From Paenibacillus sp. JNUCC32 (GTDB lineage: Bacteria > Bacillota > Bacilli > Paenibacillales > Paenibacillaceae), in assembly GCF_014863545.1 (NCBI RefSeq), contig NZ_CP062260.1:5039501-5103500 (forward strand): a DNA stretch of 64,000 nucleotides, in the 5' to 3' direction. The notes beneath the pieces were generated by a model that ran no database searches, was not told where the DNA came from, and saw only the letters and a list, made by a program, of their open reading frames with translations. Shown in pieces: positions 33,254-41,814 of the stretch. Position 1 is the stretch's first letter. Every line of letters begins with the position of its first letter. A program made the position numbers and the translations under genes.

Positions 33254-33294
33254 AGCATAGCAGCCCTGCTCTTCAGGAGCAGGGCTGCTATGCT
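33254..33294. terminator. Long hairpin between convergent lipoprotein genes
   Basis: A perfect 18-bp stem (AGCATAGCAGCCCTGCTC) with loop TTCAG, between the plus-strand lipoprotein gene and the minus-strand gene ending at 33322. Weak T-tails, but the stem is very stable and probably stops both. Confidence 0.75.
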
Positions 33295-33321
33295 TGCTTC
33301 GTTATGTATGTGTTTCGTTCC

Positions 33322-34428
33322 TCACTCAAAAAAGGATTCCAGATTGGCGGTAAGCGTCTGCTTTACGACATAACGCGTCCCGTCTTCGCTTGGGGCCATA
33401 ATCCAGGATGTCCCTTGGTAGCCTGCTTCATCCCGAGGGTCCCAGGCCACAATGAACTGCCAACCGTCGCCGAAGCGTTCATCGTATTCTTGGCTGTAAC
33501 CGTCTGCGATATTCTCGCGCGAAACCGATTCGATGGACATATGCTGAACGCTTTCAAAAGATTTCATCCATTCCGTAAATTCCACCATGTCCCGGTCATA
33601 CTGACCTGAGAAATATCCCTCGCCCCCGCCCGACATCGCGTGAAAGGTTTCTGCATCCTCCGCCTGCGCTGCCTGATACAGCAAGGAAACGGTCTGCACC
33701 GGGTTCCATACGGGCTGCTTCGCTTTCGCGGCAAAGAATGCCCTGTCTTCAGCGGTATGCTGGATTTCTACCGCGATAAGCTCTTCCATCGTCGCTTCCC
33801 TTCCAAGCTCGTAAGCCCCCGGATAAACCGTGGATTGCTCCACCACTTTAAGCCCATCCGCGAACGCCGTCACAAACCACAGATTCTGATCGCCCTGGCT
33901 GAGCTCCTCCAGTACGATTTCGGCCTGGCTCCCGTACGTAAGGGATAATAACCGGCTGCTTACCTCATCCAGCCCTTCTTTATCAAACACCTTGAAGCGT
34001 TCCGCTCTCACTTCACGTTTGCCCGCCTCTTCGAACAGCACCTTCAGCATGGCGGGGGACATTCGGACGCTCGGAATGTCTGCATGACGGAAATACGAAG
34101 CGGAATCGTTAGCCTGAAGCGATTCGTACATGTCGAGAACCGCTTCGACGGGATCGCGATCAGACTCTCCCTTCGGCTGCTCAGCCTCTTGCTTGACCTG
34201 GCGATGGTCCGGATCTTCCTGCGGGAATGCCGTACGCAAACTCTCCTTAGCCGCCGACGGCATTTCCGCTGGTTTCGCGGCTTCCCCTCCTCCCGGTGCG
34301 GCGACAGTCGACGGCGTTGTCTGAACGGCTATCGGCGCCTCCTTCGCGCAAGCTGTCAGCATCATCATGATGACGGCCAGAACCATGAGCTGTCCATTCC
34401 GCCGATATGGCCGCTTCCCCCTTTTCAT
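33322..34428 (-). CDS. Lipoprotein of unknown function
   Basis: 368-residue lipoprotein from the ATG at 34428 (GGGGGTGAAC upstream; in-frame starts farther up lack a site). Lipobox LTAC (Cys29), then a linker to about 95 rich in Ala, Glu, Pro and Gln. Two similar halves follow: VLDMYESLQANDSASYFRHA and VSLLYQAAQAEDAETFHAMS head domains of about 120 residues, which looks like an internal duplication of an NTF2- or DUF4878-like fold. No catalytic motif. Single gene. Confidence 0.75.
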   Translation of the reverse strand: MKRGKRPYRRNGQLMVLAVIMMMLTACAKEAPIAVQTTPSTVAAPGGGEAAKPAEMPSAAKESLRTAFPQEDPDHRQVKQEAEQPKGESDRDPVEAVLDMYESLQANDSASYFRHADIPSVRMSPAMLKVLFEEAGKREVRAERFKVFDKEGLDEVSSRLLSLTYGSQAEIVLEELSQGDQNLWFVTAFADGLKVVEQSTVYPGAYELGREATMEELIAVEIQHTAEDRAFFAAKAKQPVWNPVQTVSLLYQAAQAEDAETFHAMSGGGEGYFSGQYDRDMVEFTEWMKSFESVQHMSIESVSRENIADGYSQEYDERFGDGWQFIVAWDPRDEAGYQGTSWIMAPSEDGTRYVVKQTLTANLESFFE

Positions 34429-34530
34429 TTCGTTCACCCCCGTTATATAACGAAAAACCGGCATAACACCGACACCGACCTCTTTATATTCATCATCGTC
34501 ATTATGGAGTGGAATGTTTATCATGGACAT

Positions 34531-34572
34531 AAAAAAAGCTCCCGCCAGGTTTAAAAACCTGTTCGAGAGCTT
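34531..34572 (-). terminator. Terminator of the nitroreductase gene
   Basis: On the minus strand AAGCTC...AGGTTTTTAAACCT...GAGCTT forms a stem with an inner stem, followed by TTTTTTTATG. It lies 20 bases after the stop codon. Confidence 0.75.
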
Positions 34573-34592
34573 CTGTTCCTATCTTGCATCCC

Positions 34593-35219
34593 TTAAAATC
34601 GGTTATAGCTCACAAATTCCAATACCGGCTTGCGGTAGCCGCGGGGACGCGGTTTGCGCGCATCCTCCTTGCCGATCGCGATCAGCATGGCGGGCACATA
34701 AGCGTCCGGAATGTTCAGTTCCTTCTGCAGGGCATCGGGATCAAATCCGATCATCGGGCAGGTATCCCATCCCTTGTCCTTGGCCACCATCATCAATAAC
34801 ATCGCGGATAGGCTGGCATTCCGAATGGCTTCATCCCTCATAAAGGTTTCTCCGCCCGCTTCATAAAAGCTCGTGACCGATTCAACCGTCATGTCATATT
34901 CAAGCTTGTCGATCACGCCCAAATTCAGAAAGCCCTCGTTCATTCTTCCGATATCCTCGTAGGCCTGCTTATTCCCCAGCACCACGATGACGGCCGACGC
35001 GGTGAGTATCTTATGCTGCTTGTTGGCGGCTTCGTAAACTGTGTGCTTGATATCGGGATCCTTAACCACCACATAGTGCGTATGCTGTAAATTAAAAGCC
35101 GAAGGAGCATATTTAACCTCATTAAAGATATCGTTCAAATCCTGATCCGGGATTTCAATCCCTTCCATAAACAGATTAGCCGACCTCCGGCTCTTAATTA
35201 ATGTAGTAAGATCACTCAT
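34593..35219 (-). CDS. mhqN: Nitroreductase, MhqN-like
   Basis: 208-residue FMN-dependent nitroreductase. Marks: LIKSRRSANLF at the N-terminus for FMN phosphate binding, APSAFNLQHTHYVVV for the flavin site, MMVAKDKGWDTCPMIGFD and the C-terminal GYRKP. It would reduce quinones or nitro compounds with NAD(P)H. It directly follows a DoxX gene, behind paired palindromes; in B. subtilis the MhqR-controlled mhqNOP genes encode a nitroreductase, a dioxygenase and a DoxX protein. That parallel suggests response to quinones. Symbol by this analogy. Confidence 0.85.
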   Translation of the reverse strand: MSDLTTLIKSRRSANLFMEGIEIPDQDLNDIFNEVKYAPSAFNLQHTHYVVVKDPDIKHTVYEAANKQHKILTASAVIVVLGNKQAYEDIGRMNEGFLNLGVIDKLEYDMTVESVTSFYEAGGETFMRDEAIRNASLSAMLLMMVAKDKGWDTCPMIGFDPDALQKELNIPDAYVPAMLIAIGKEDARKPRPRGYRKPVLEFVSYNRF

Positions 35220-35240
35220 ATCTGCACGCCCCCATCATGA

Positions 35241-35638
35241 TTAGTTAAAGATTACCGCATCGAGCGAATATGCGCCTGCACCCGTGAGTGCCAATGCAAC
35301 GGCCACTGCGATCAACAGCAAATTATACTCGTATCCATTCGCTGTGGACCAATACCCGTTCCGGCCATGCACCTTCACGATTGCGCCCAGCATCGTCAGC
35401 GTGATCAGCGCTGCGCCGAGCACCGTGAGAAATCCGGCTGCCAGCAGCAGCCCGCCAACCAGCTCCATCAGACCTGACAACACCGCGATCGCGACGCCGG
35501 GCTTAATGCCCACCGATTCCATCCAGCCGCCGGTCCCTTTCGGCCCGTAACCGCCAAACCACCCAAACAGCTTCTGCGCGCCGTGAACGATAACCCAACC
35601 ACCAAACGAAGTATCAACAATCCAATATCTATAGCCAT
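35241..35638 (-). pseudogene. mhqP: DoxX-family membrane protein with a frameshift (mhqP-like)
   Basis: The start ([20 protein letters not shown] at 35638 after GGAGG) and the rest ([20 protein letters not shown] followed by [20 protein letters not shown]) are both typical of DoxX, but lie in different frames. The break is at about 35586, where GGG TTA TCG TT is followed by CAC GGC; at least one base, or one plus whole codons, is missing. The downstream part has a good reading frame and three membrane helices. It may be a true inactivation or a base-calling error. The gene is followed by the nitroreductase after 21 bases. Confidence 0.85.
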
Positions 35639-35697
35639 TTTATACGCCTCCATATTCAGTTTCATTATTTATAGAAATTCATCGACACGATCCATCG

Positions 35698-35717
35698 ATA
35701 TCTTAATATAAAGATAT
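35698..35717. promoter_or_regulatory. Palindromic operator 1 of the nitroreductase/DoxX unit
   Basis: ATATCTTAATATAAAGATAT, a 20-base palindrome with one mismatch, 60 bases upstream of the DoxX start. It resembles MarR-family operators of the MhqR type (TATCT...AGATA). Confidence 0.65.
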
Positions 35718-35809
35718 ATAGGTGTAGAATGATTAACCTGGTTTACTTCGCTAACGTTTATGCACTTTATACTTACTCCTTTCAATCGACTAACTTTTAT
35801 ATAGTCACT

Positions 35810-35827
35810 TAACTTAATATTAAGATA
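35810..35827. promoter_or_regulatory. Palindromic operator 2 of the nitroreductase/DoxX unit
   Basis: TAACTTAATATTAAGATA, with a perfect 12-base core CTTAATATTAAG. It lies 111 bases from operator 1, so a promoter between or over them could be looped off. The rest of 35639-35872 is AT-rich with no gene I trust. Confidence 0.6.
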
Positions 35828-35872
35828 TATGATGCAGGCTCTCCTGTCAACCGTTATTTTTAAATACAGCTC

Positions 35873-35900
35873 AAAAAAAAGACCCGCCAAGTGGCGGATC
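35873..35900 (-). terminator. Terminator of the GH43 gene
   Basis: Stem GATCCGCC with GGCGGGTC, loop ACTT, then TTTTTTTT on the minus strand, 51 bases after the GH43 stop. Confidence 0.9.
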
Positions 35901-35950
35901 CCCTGAATATATGAGCGGCTGCCGCGATGGAGCCTCATGACGACGGCCGA

Positions 35951-38356
35951 TTACTCGGCCAGCTTCTTGATTTCACTGTCGGTCAGCGCCTTGCTGTACA
36001 TCCGCACCTCATCCAAGCTTCCGTTAAAGTAAGGATCGGCCGCGAACCGGCTTTTCCCTAAATAAGCTTCCGTTGTCAGCAGCCCGCTTGGATTCAGCTT
36101 CATGTGATCGCCCGAGGCAACCATCTGTCCGTTCACGTATAACTTGCCCGTATCCCCCTGAAGGGTCACGGCTACATGCGTCCACGCATTCACCGGAAGC
36201 GGCGCGCTGCCAAGGAGGCTCTGGTCTCCGCCGCTGCCGTGAATCGTAAACTGAAGGACGCCGGCGTGTTGGGATGGCGTCAGGAACATATGCCTGGCAA
36301 GCCCGCTGCCGGCATCCAGCACCCGCTGCCACGGTGCTCCTCCCTTCCAATAAACCCAGGCCGCAAAGGTGAAGTCCTCTGTATCGGTGACCCGATTCGG
36401 CAGTTCAATATAGCCGTCCGAGCCGTTAAAGTCCATGCCGCCTCCATGCCGGCTCTTCTCATTCCACCGGACTCCGCCAAGGACCTTTCCATGAAATCCG
36501 TTTTCCGAGACGTCGAACGCCGCGCCTTCTTTATTCTCGCTGAACGGATAGCTCAGCAGCAGCGGCCCTGCCGACTGCTGCAGCACGGTTACGTCAAACG
36601 CTTTGGCAGCCTTTGCTTTACCGCTCGTAATCTGAGCGGTCAGCGTAACCCTCGCGTCCCCCGCCCCGGCAGCAGGACGATTCAGCTTTCCCTCCGCCGA
36701 TATGACTTCGGGATGAGAGGAGGTCCAGCGAATGACGGCACCTCCGGAAGCCTCGGACGGCAAAGCCAGATCGTAGAAAACTTCGCTCACATCCCCGAGG
36801 GAAAGGTCCCTCTTCACGGCATCCACGAGTTCCCTGTCGCTGCGATCAAGCTGACGTACGCCCCACATCGCGGTACCGTCCGCCGAAAGGGCCGTGAAGG
36901 TCATCGTCTGCCGCTTCACTTCGGGGTCCCATTGCGGAGTCATTACGCCTTTATAACGCTTTCCATCCAGCGTAAGCGTCACATCCCGCTTTCCGCTGAT
37001 CTTCCAAGCCCCCTCGGCTGCACCTGTTACTTTGCCGTTCTTATGAAGCTCGATCGGCACCGATTCTTTGACGACGGACGAAATATCTTTCCCGTGTTGA
37101 ATCAGCTTATAGTCTCCGGCCGCATCTTTCGGCGTGACTTTCTTAGCCTCCGTGGCCTCCTCGCCCGCATAACGGTATGGAGCCGATACCGGCCAGCTGT
37201 CCTGATTCATATACAACTCATGCACCCGAATCTCATGCTCTTCCCCGCGCTGCGGGAAGCGGCTGTGAAAAATAAGGAATGTTCGTTTGCTCCGCTCATC
37301 GTAATAGACGGAGTTATGGCCAGGCGACACGGCCCCGGTGCCGATCCCCGCCCCCGGATCACCGACCAGGCGCTTGAACAAGTAGTTCCCCATCAGCTTC
37401 ACGCCATACGGCTCAATCGAACGATCGTCAAAAAGCGGAAGGGAAGGATCAGCCTTCACTTCTCTCATGTCATTGCCCTCCGCATCGTAGAAAGGACCAT
37501 CCGGATTTTTGGATCGGACCACCCGCATATTGTAGCCGCCAACCGCATCCAACCCCCCGTACGACAGGTACAGGTAGTAATAGTCCGTGGCCGGGTGATA
37601 AACCATGTAAGGCCCTTCGATCCGGCTGTGATTGCCTCCCAGCAGCTTCTTCCCGTATCCTTGCCCAGGCAGCGGTTTTCCGGTCTTGGGATCCATCTCC
37701 ATAATGAAAATGCCGCCGGAATAGGAGCCGTATACCATCCACAGCTTGCCGTTCTTATCGAAGAACACATCCGGATCGACGACATTCGGGTGCTTTGTTG
37801 CATCATAGATGGTTCCATCCTCACTGATCTCGTCCCACATGCCGGATTTCAGAATGATGCCGGTGTCCTTATACGGGCCTTCGATCCGATCGGCAACGGC
37901 GATCCCCATGGCGGATCGCGGGGAATCCCCTTTGCAGGCGTTATAGTACATATAGAATTTGCCGTCTGCCAGCTGAATCACGTCGGCCGCCCACAATGTG
38001 TCGCTTTGCGCCCATTCCAGCGTTTCTCTCAATTCCTCCGTTACGTTCGGAATCAGCGGATTGCCGGTCGCGACCCCGGACGCGACCATGTCCCAGCTCA
38101 TCAAGTCCTTCGATTTGGCCGCGGCCAGATGGGAACCGAACACATAGTAGGTATCCCCTGTTTTGATCACGGACGGATCGTGCACGGAAGCCTCCCGGAA
38201 GATCGGTGCCTTCTCCCCCTTCTTCAGCGGAGCCGCTTCCGCGTACACGTCAGGAACGCCGGCCGCAGGTCCTTGGCCTGCCGTACTTAAGCCTCCTGCC
38301 ATTAACATTGCGGCAATTCCTGCGGCAGCCGTCTTACGCAGCATGTTCTTGTTCAT
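35951..38356 (-). CDS. Secreted GH43 arabinanase-like enzyme with LamG domain
   Basis: 801-residue exported enzyme. Signal peptide to about residue 40. The GH43 five-blade propeller spans about 50-390: catalytic base Asp in ASVHDPSVIKTGDTYYVFG, pKa-modulating Asp in VVDPDVFFDKNGKLWMVYGS, and acid Glu in SRIEGPYMVYH. A GH43 C-terminal beta domain (410-510, GDYKLIQHGKD), an Ig-like linker domain (520-590, RWTSSHPEVISAEG) and a LamG/concanavalin-like domain (620-800, GGGMDFNGSDGYIELP) follow. The set matches endo-arabinanases that cut the arabinan side chains of pectin. A CcpA-like site precedes it. Confidence 0.92.
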   Translation of the reverse strand: MNKNMLRKTAAAGIAAMLMAGGLSTAGQGPAAGVPDVYAEAAPLKKGEKAPIFREASVHDPSVIKTGDTYYVFGSHLAAAKSKDLMSWDMVASGVATGNPLIPNVTEELRETLEWAQSDTLWAADVIQLADGKFYMYYNACKGDSPRSAMGIAVADRIEGPYKDTGIILKSGMWDEISEDGTIYDATKHPNVVDPDVFFDKNGKLWMVYGSYSGGIFIMEMDPKTGKPLPGQGYGKKLLGGNHSRIEGPYMVYHPATDYYYLYLSYGGLDAVGGYNMRVVRSKNPDGPFYDAEGNDMREVKADPSLPLFDDRSIEPYGVKLMGNYLFKRLVGDPGAGIGTGAVSPGHNSVYYDERSKRTFLIFHSRFPQRGEEHEIRVHELYMNQDSWPVSAPYRYAGEEATEAKKVTPKDAAGDYKLIQHGKDISSVVKESVPIELHKNGKVTGAAEGAWKISGKRDVTLTLDGKRYKGVMTPQWDPEVKRQTMTFTALSADGTAMWGVRQLDRSDRELVDAVKRDLSLGDVSEVFYDLALPSEASGGAVIRWTSSHPEVISAEGKLNRPAAGAGDARVTLTAQITSGKAKAAKAFDVTVLQQSAGPLLLSYPFSENKEGAAFDVSENGFHGKVLGGVRWNEKSRHGGGMDFNGSDGYIELPNRVTDTEDFTFAAWVYWKGGAPWQRVLDAGSGLARHMFLTPSQHAGVLQFTIHGSGGDQSLLGSAPLPVNAWTHVAVTLQGDTGKLYVNGQMVASGDHMKLNPSGLLTTEAYLGKSRFAADPYFNGSLDEVRMYSKALTDSEIKKLAE

Positions 38357-38381
38357 ACGATTCTCCCTCGCCTCGATTTTT

Positions 38382-38395
38382 TGTAAACCCTTTCA
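38382..38395. promoter_or_regulatory. cre-like site of the GH43 gene
   Basis: TGTAAACCCTTTCA, 13 of 14 consensus positions; the same central CC deviation as the site at 23521-23534. It lies 26 bases upstream of the start codon. Confidence 0.5.
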
Positions 38396-38561
38396 TAAAT
38401 AAAAAAACAAGATGTCCATTATGGCGATACCTCTGGCTGTTTAATTTAGAATAATATAAAACATTTTATATTCGATAAGATATTAACACTGAGCCTTATG
38501 AAATATCAATGCTAATTCTTCATGTTTTTCTCCATAAATTAATTAATGGTAGGAAAGACCC

Positions 38562-38598
38562 AAAAAAACCTGATCCAACACGGATCAGGTTTTTGTTT
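38562..38598 (-). terminator. Terminator of the GH8 gene
   Basis: Perfect 13-bp stem (AAAAACCTGATCC with GGATCAGGTTTTT), 5-base loop, T-run on both sides. It lies 33 bases after the GH8 stop. Confidence 0.93.
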
Positions 38599-38630
38599 TA
38601 TATTTATATAAAACTAAAGGGCGTTATGCG

Positions 38631-39854
38631 TTAATATGTCCACCAATTTCCCGACATGACCATCATCGAGAACAGCTTGATGCTCTCCTCATAATATCCC
38701 TCTGCAGATGCGTTCGCCGTATAATTCCATACCGAATTCAGCCAGCTCTGGTGACTGGACGAAGTCATCGCGCTTACGCCGAACGGTGCATAGAACGCTC
38801 CGCTGTTATAAGTCACCAGCGCGGTCCCGTTCAGATTATACCCTGCCTTGATATTGGCAGGATTGCTGTTTGCAGCCGACTTAATGAACGTGTTCATTTT
38901 ATTCAATTGATTCAGCGCGCGCGTATCGCCGGTCATCAGATAGTCGGTCGTAATCCGCCATGGAGTCCGGGCCGAGTTGTAGTAATATTTCCCGTCGTTC
39001 GCCCCCTCCAGGAATCCCGCTGCCGCTGGCTGATAATTGCCGCCCGACATGACGACGAAATCCGGAAGCAAACCGGTATTGGAGCTGTAACCGTTATAGA
39101 TGGAGTTGATGATCGTATAGGTTTTGTTAATGACGTTATCCCAACGGGCATCGCCGGTAGCCGCACGGAACGCCTTCATATGGTTCAGCATGAAATCCGA
39201 TGGCCGCGTGGCGGTATTGTAGTTGCCGCTGGTAGCCCAATCGCCCAAACGCAGCGTCCATTGCGACTGATTGACGTCATTGCTCATGATGGCATTGATG
39301 ATATCCTTCGCGGCCTGCAGGTAATTGATCGATCCGCTGCTTCCCCACTGCTTGTCCGCAAGCAGGAGTGCGTATGCAATATCCATATCGCCGTCCGTTG
39401 CCGAGTTGGCCCCCTCTATATTCTGGAAGCTGCTGTTCTGTTTCCACGCCATCAGATACGGATTGTTATCACTCGGATGCGCCTTGTAATAGCGATATAA
39501 CCCATCGAAATACGACTGCGCATTACTGTCGTATCCCGCCATCAGAACGGTGAAAATCATTCCGTAACCGTGAGCCTCGGATACCGTCTCGCCCGCGGAA
39601 TTGTATTTGACGTAATATTGCCCGGTTGCAGCCGGCTTCAGAAAAGACCCTTTCCAGCTGTTCCATTTGCTCTTGACCGCATTGTCCATCGCGGTCTGCG
39701 TTACGTTGTTCGGCTTAATCGAACCGCTCGTATAGGACGTATGCTGGGGAAAGGGCTTGTTGGCCGCCAGGGACAACCCGGCCGGCAAGATCAGCAGAAC
39801 AGCGCAGAAAAGCGCCGCCGACTTACGGATAATCGAATTTCGGAATACTTTCAT
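38631..39854 (-). CDS. Secreted GH8 endoglucanase/chitosanase
   Basis: 407-residue exported enzyme of the inverting (alpha/alpha)6-barrel family 8. Signal peptide to about LSLAA. Marks: FPQHTSYTSGSIKPNN at the mature N-terminus, the general acid Glu in TVSEAHGYGMIF, and ATDGDMDIAYALLLAD with the family's conserved Asp. The sequence order resembles Paenibacillus/Bacillus GH8 chitosanases and lichenases; which polymer it cuts (chitosan, beta-1,3-1,4-glucan or cellulose) cannot be told. Start ATG at 39854 after AAAGGAG. Long leader of about 195 bases from a strong promoter. Confidence 0.92.
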   Translation of the reverse strand: MKVFRNSIIRKSAALFCAVLLILPAGLSLAANKPFPQHTSYTSGSIKPNNVTQTAMDNAVKSKWNSWKGSFLKPAATGQYYVKYNSAGETVSEAHGYGMIFTVLMAGYDSNAQSYFDGLYRYYKAHPSDNNPYLMAWKQNSSFQNIEGANSATDGDMDIAYALLLADKQWGSSGSINYLQAAKDIINAIMSNDVNQSQWTLRLGDWATSGNYNTATRPSDFMLNHMKAFRAATGDARWDNVINKTYTIINSIYNGYSSNTGLLPDFVVMSGGNYQPAAAGFLEGANDGKYYYNSARTPWRITTDYLMTGDTRALNQLNKMNTFIKSAANSNPANIKAGYNLNGTALVTYNSGAFYAPFGVSAMTSSSHQSWLNSVWNYTANASAEGYYEESIKLFSMMVMSGNWWTY

Positions 39855-40055
39855 CAACGTTTCGCTCCTTTGGTTTTCGAATTGGAAAGCCATGACCGCT
39901 ACAGCCTGGTAAACCGGTTTCGGTATAAACCACCACCCTTCCCATGATCGATGGAAACGAGGAGACTGCCCGTATGTAAAGTACCACGAAGTTAGCTGAT
40001 GTCCGATATGCAACTGCCTCCATATACAAAGAGGTAGGATCCATATCTACATACA

Positions 40056-40084
40056 AGTATAATAGAATTGTATATTATTGTAAA
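40056..40084 (-). promoter_or_regulatory. Promoter of the GH8 gene
   Basis: Minus strand: TTTACA (-35, 40079-40084), 17-base spacer, TATACT (-10, 40056-40061). The leader (39855-40049) has a perfect palindrome AAACCGGTTT at 39911-39920, a possible LacI-type site, and nothing else I can name. Confidence 0.65.
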
Positions 40085-40122
40085 TTAGTAGTTTACCGGT
40101 CATGATTCGTCTACCAGCATGA

Positions 40123-40171
40123 ATAGCCGTCTTTCCGCAAGCAGCATCCCACTGCCCGGAAAGACGGCTAT
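40123..40171 (-). terminator. Hairpin after the FAD-oxidoreductase gene
   Basis: Perfect 15-bp stem (ATAGCCGTCTTTCCG with CGGAAAGACGGCTAT), 19-base loop, 41 bases after the stop. No T-run, so it may act as a rho-dependent or stabilising 3' end. Confidence 0.65.
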
Positions 40172-40211
40172 CGTTATTTCGGTAGGCATTCCCCTTATTT
40201 CCGACAAGACG

Positions 40212-41786
40212 TCAAACGGCATGAACGGACGGCCATGACCGTTCGATCCCCTGTTCCGTCAGTCGCCGCTGAAAAGCTTCCAAGTGGTCCGGGGTATTCC
40301 GTACTTCCCGCGGCTTCAGTCCATGCTCTATGCAGTAAGCGGCTAAAAAACCGGCTGCCTCGCCGATGTTCCATTCCACAGGATGCAGACGATAACACCC
40401 ATTCGTGATATGCGTCGTGCCGATATTCTTGCAGGCTGCCAGCACATTGGCTACCCGTACCGGAATCAGGCTCCCCATCGGAATTTGGAAGGGCAGGCTC
40501 GAAATATCGATATACGTCCGCAATCCCGTGCTTGGATGCAGATCGATCCGGTAGCAGCCGATGCCAACGGAATCGCGGAACGTCTCCGCCCGCCCGTCCG
40601 GACGGCATTCGGCGGCAATATGCTGCTCCTTCACGGTAAATTCGGCGCGGATCCGGCGGGATTCACGGATATAAGGGGCTTTTGCCAAGCCATCTTTCGT
40701 TCCCATCACGTCCGGCCGAAGCCGGAGTCCGGGATACCCCTTTCCTCCATCGGGCCGCGGGGCTTCCGTCTGCATCCAATAGAGCAGGGACAAACTCAGC
40801 TGCCTGGATTCCTCCAGATGCCGTTCCCGCTCTTCCGGGACGACATCGATAATGGAGCCGAGCCAATAATCGTTCTGCGGCCAGTTCACGACCGTGACGC
40901 TGCTGTCAAACAACCCGCCTTCGAAATGCTCCGGATTCAGGATCTGCCGGTATTTCCACAGGGAAAACGATCGGCCGTCCGGAAATAAGCTGTAGGTGAC
41001 CGGCTCCAGCGTATGCGGTACTAGCCCCGTCCAGCTCAGCATGGCATCGGGCCAGAAATCCGCCCGGTAGCTCTTCCAGAAATCGTACCGAATCGGCTTC
41101 GGGATGGTATGATCCTCGCCCTCCCGGTAATCCATCGCGAAGCACCAAGTGAAAGCCTGCATGTCCGCCCGGTCCGCCGGACCGGATAATGCATGCGGTT
41201 CACCGGTCTCTTCCGCCGACTCGGAACCCGTCACGTATTCGATGCCGGCCAGCGGAAGCAAATCCCCTTCCTCGGTAGCATCGAGGAAAAATGCGCCGGT
41301 CAGCTTGACGATGTCGCCGGATCTGCTGTCCCGCAGCCGGACGGATGTTACCTGATCCCCGCCGGACTCCGCTTCCACCAGCGCATGCTCCGTAAGGATC
41401 GTTAACCTTCCGCTGTGCACGTAAGGTGCCAGCATCCCCTGCAGCACGGCCAGCGCCGCTCTCGGCTCATGGGCAATGCCGCTGACCAGTGCGCTGCCTG
41501 GATTCAGATAACGCTCTTGCCGCGATTCGGCCCGGAGCGGAAATAACTCCTTATAATAATCGCGGATCCGATTCCGGAATTCACGGTAGCTGGCCGTGCA
41601 GCCAAACTGCTCGATCCAGGGATGCTCGTCGGGCGGTACGCCCTGACTTGTAATCTGGCCGCCGAGCCAATCGCTCTCTTCGGTCATAATCACGCGTTTT
41701 CCCGCCTTCGCCGCCGCAAGCGCAGCGGCGCAGCCGCCGAGTCCTCCGCCCAGAATGATGATATCCGCCTCTATATGATTCTGCAT
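40212..41786 (-). CDS. FAD-dependent oxidoreductase
   Basis: 524-residue flavoprotein. N-terminal FAD/Rossmann motif ADIIILGGGLGGCAAALAAA, then WLGGQITSQGVP; the C-terminal half has CRPDGRAETFRDSVGIGCY and NVLAACKNIGTTHI, as in FAD_oxidored (PF12831-type) proteins. Relatives are often found in sugar-acid or glycoside degradation operons, where they oxidise hydroxyl groups. Start ATG at 41786 after GAGGTG; an in-frame start at 41915 overlaps the neighbour. Last gene of the third importer operon. Confidence 0.85.
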   Translation of the reverse strand: MQNHIEADIIILGGGLGGCAAALAAAKAGKRVIMTEESDWLGGQITSQGVPPDEHPWIEQFGCTASYREFRNRIRDYYKELFPLRAESRQERYLNPGSALVSGIAHEPRAALAVLQGMLAPYVHSGRLTILTEHALVEAESGGDQVTSVRLRDSRSGDIVKLTGAFFLDATEEGDLLPLAGIEYVTGSESAEETGEPHALSGPADRADMQAFTWCFAMDYREGEDHTIPKPIRYDFWKSYRADFWPDAMLSWTGLVPHTLEPVTYSLFPDGRSFSLWKYRQILNPEHFEGGLFDSSVTVVNWPQNDYWLGSIIDVVPEERERHLEESRQLSLSLLYWMQTEAPRPDGGKGYPGLRLRPDVMGTKDGLAKAPYIRESRRIRAEFTVKEQHIAAECRPDGRAETFRDSVGIGCYRIDLHPSTGLRTYIDISSLPFQIPMGSLIPVRVANVLAACKNIGTTHITNGCYRLHPVEWNIGEAAGFLAAYCIEHGLKPREVRNTPDHLEAFQRRLTEQGIERSWPSVHAV

Positions 41787-41814
41787 ATGCACCGCACCTC
41801 GATATCGCTGTATT

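Noticed and set aside
35669..35938. An 89-codon open frame on the minus strand upstream of the DoxX gene
   Set aside because: It spans the two palindromic operators and the GH43 terminator, is AT-driven in composition and has no good start.
36176..38290. A 704-codon open frame on the plus strand, antisense to the GH43 gene
   Set aside because: It is rich in His, Arg, Leu and Pro and has no family motif; the other strand encodes a complete GH43 protein with all catalytic blocks. It reflects high GC content and codon bias.
39911..39920. Palindrome AAACCGGTTT in the GH8 leader as a LacI-family operator
   Set aside because: Ten bases only and a single copy; no repressor gene lies nearby. It is mentioned with the promoter but not called as a site.
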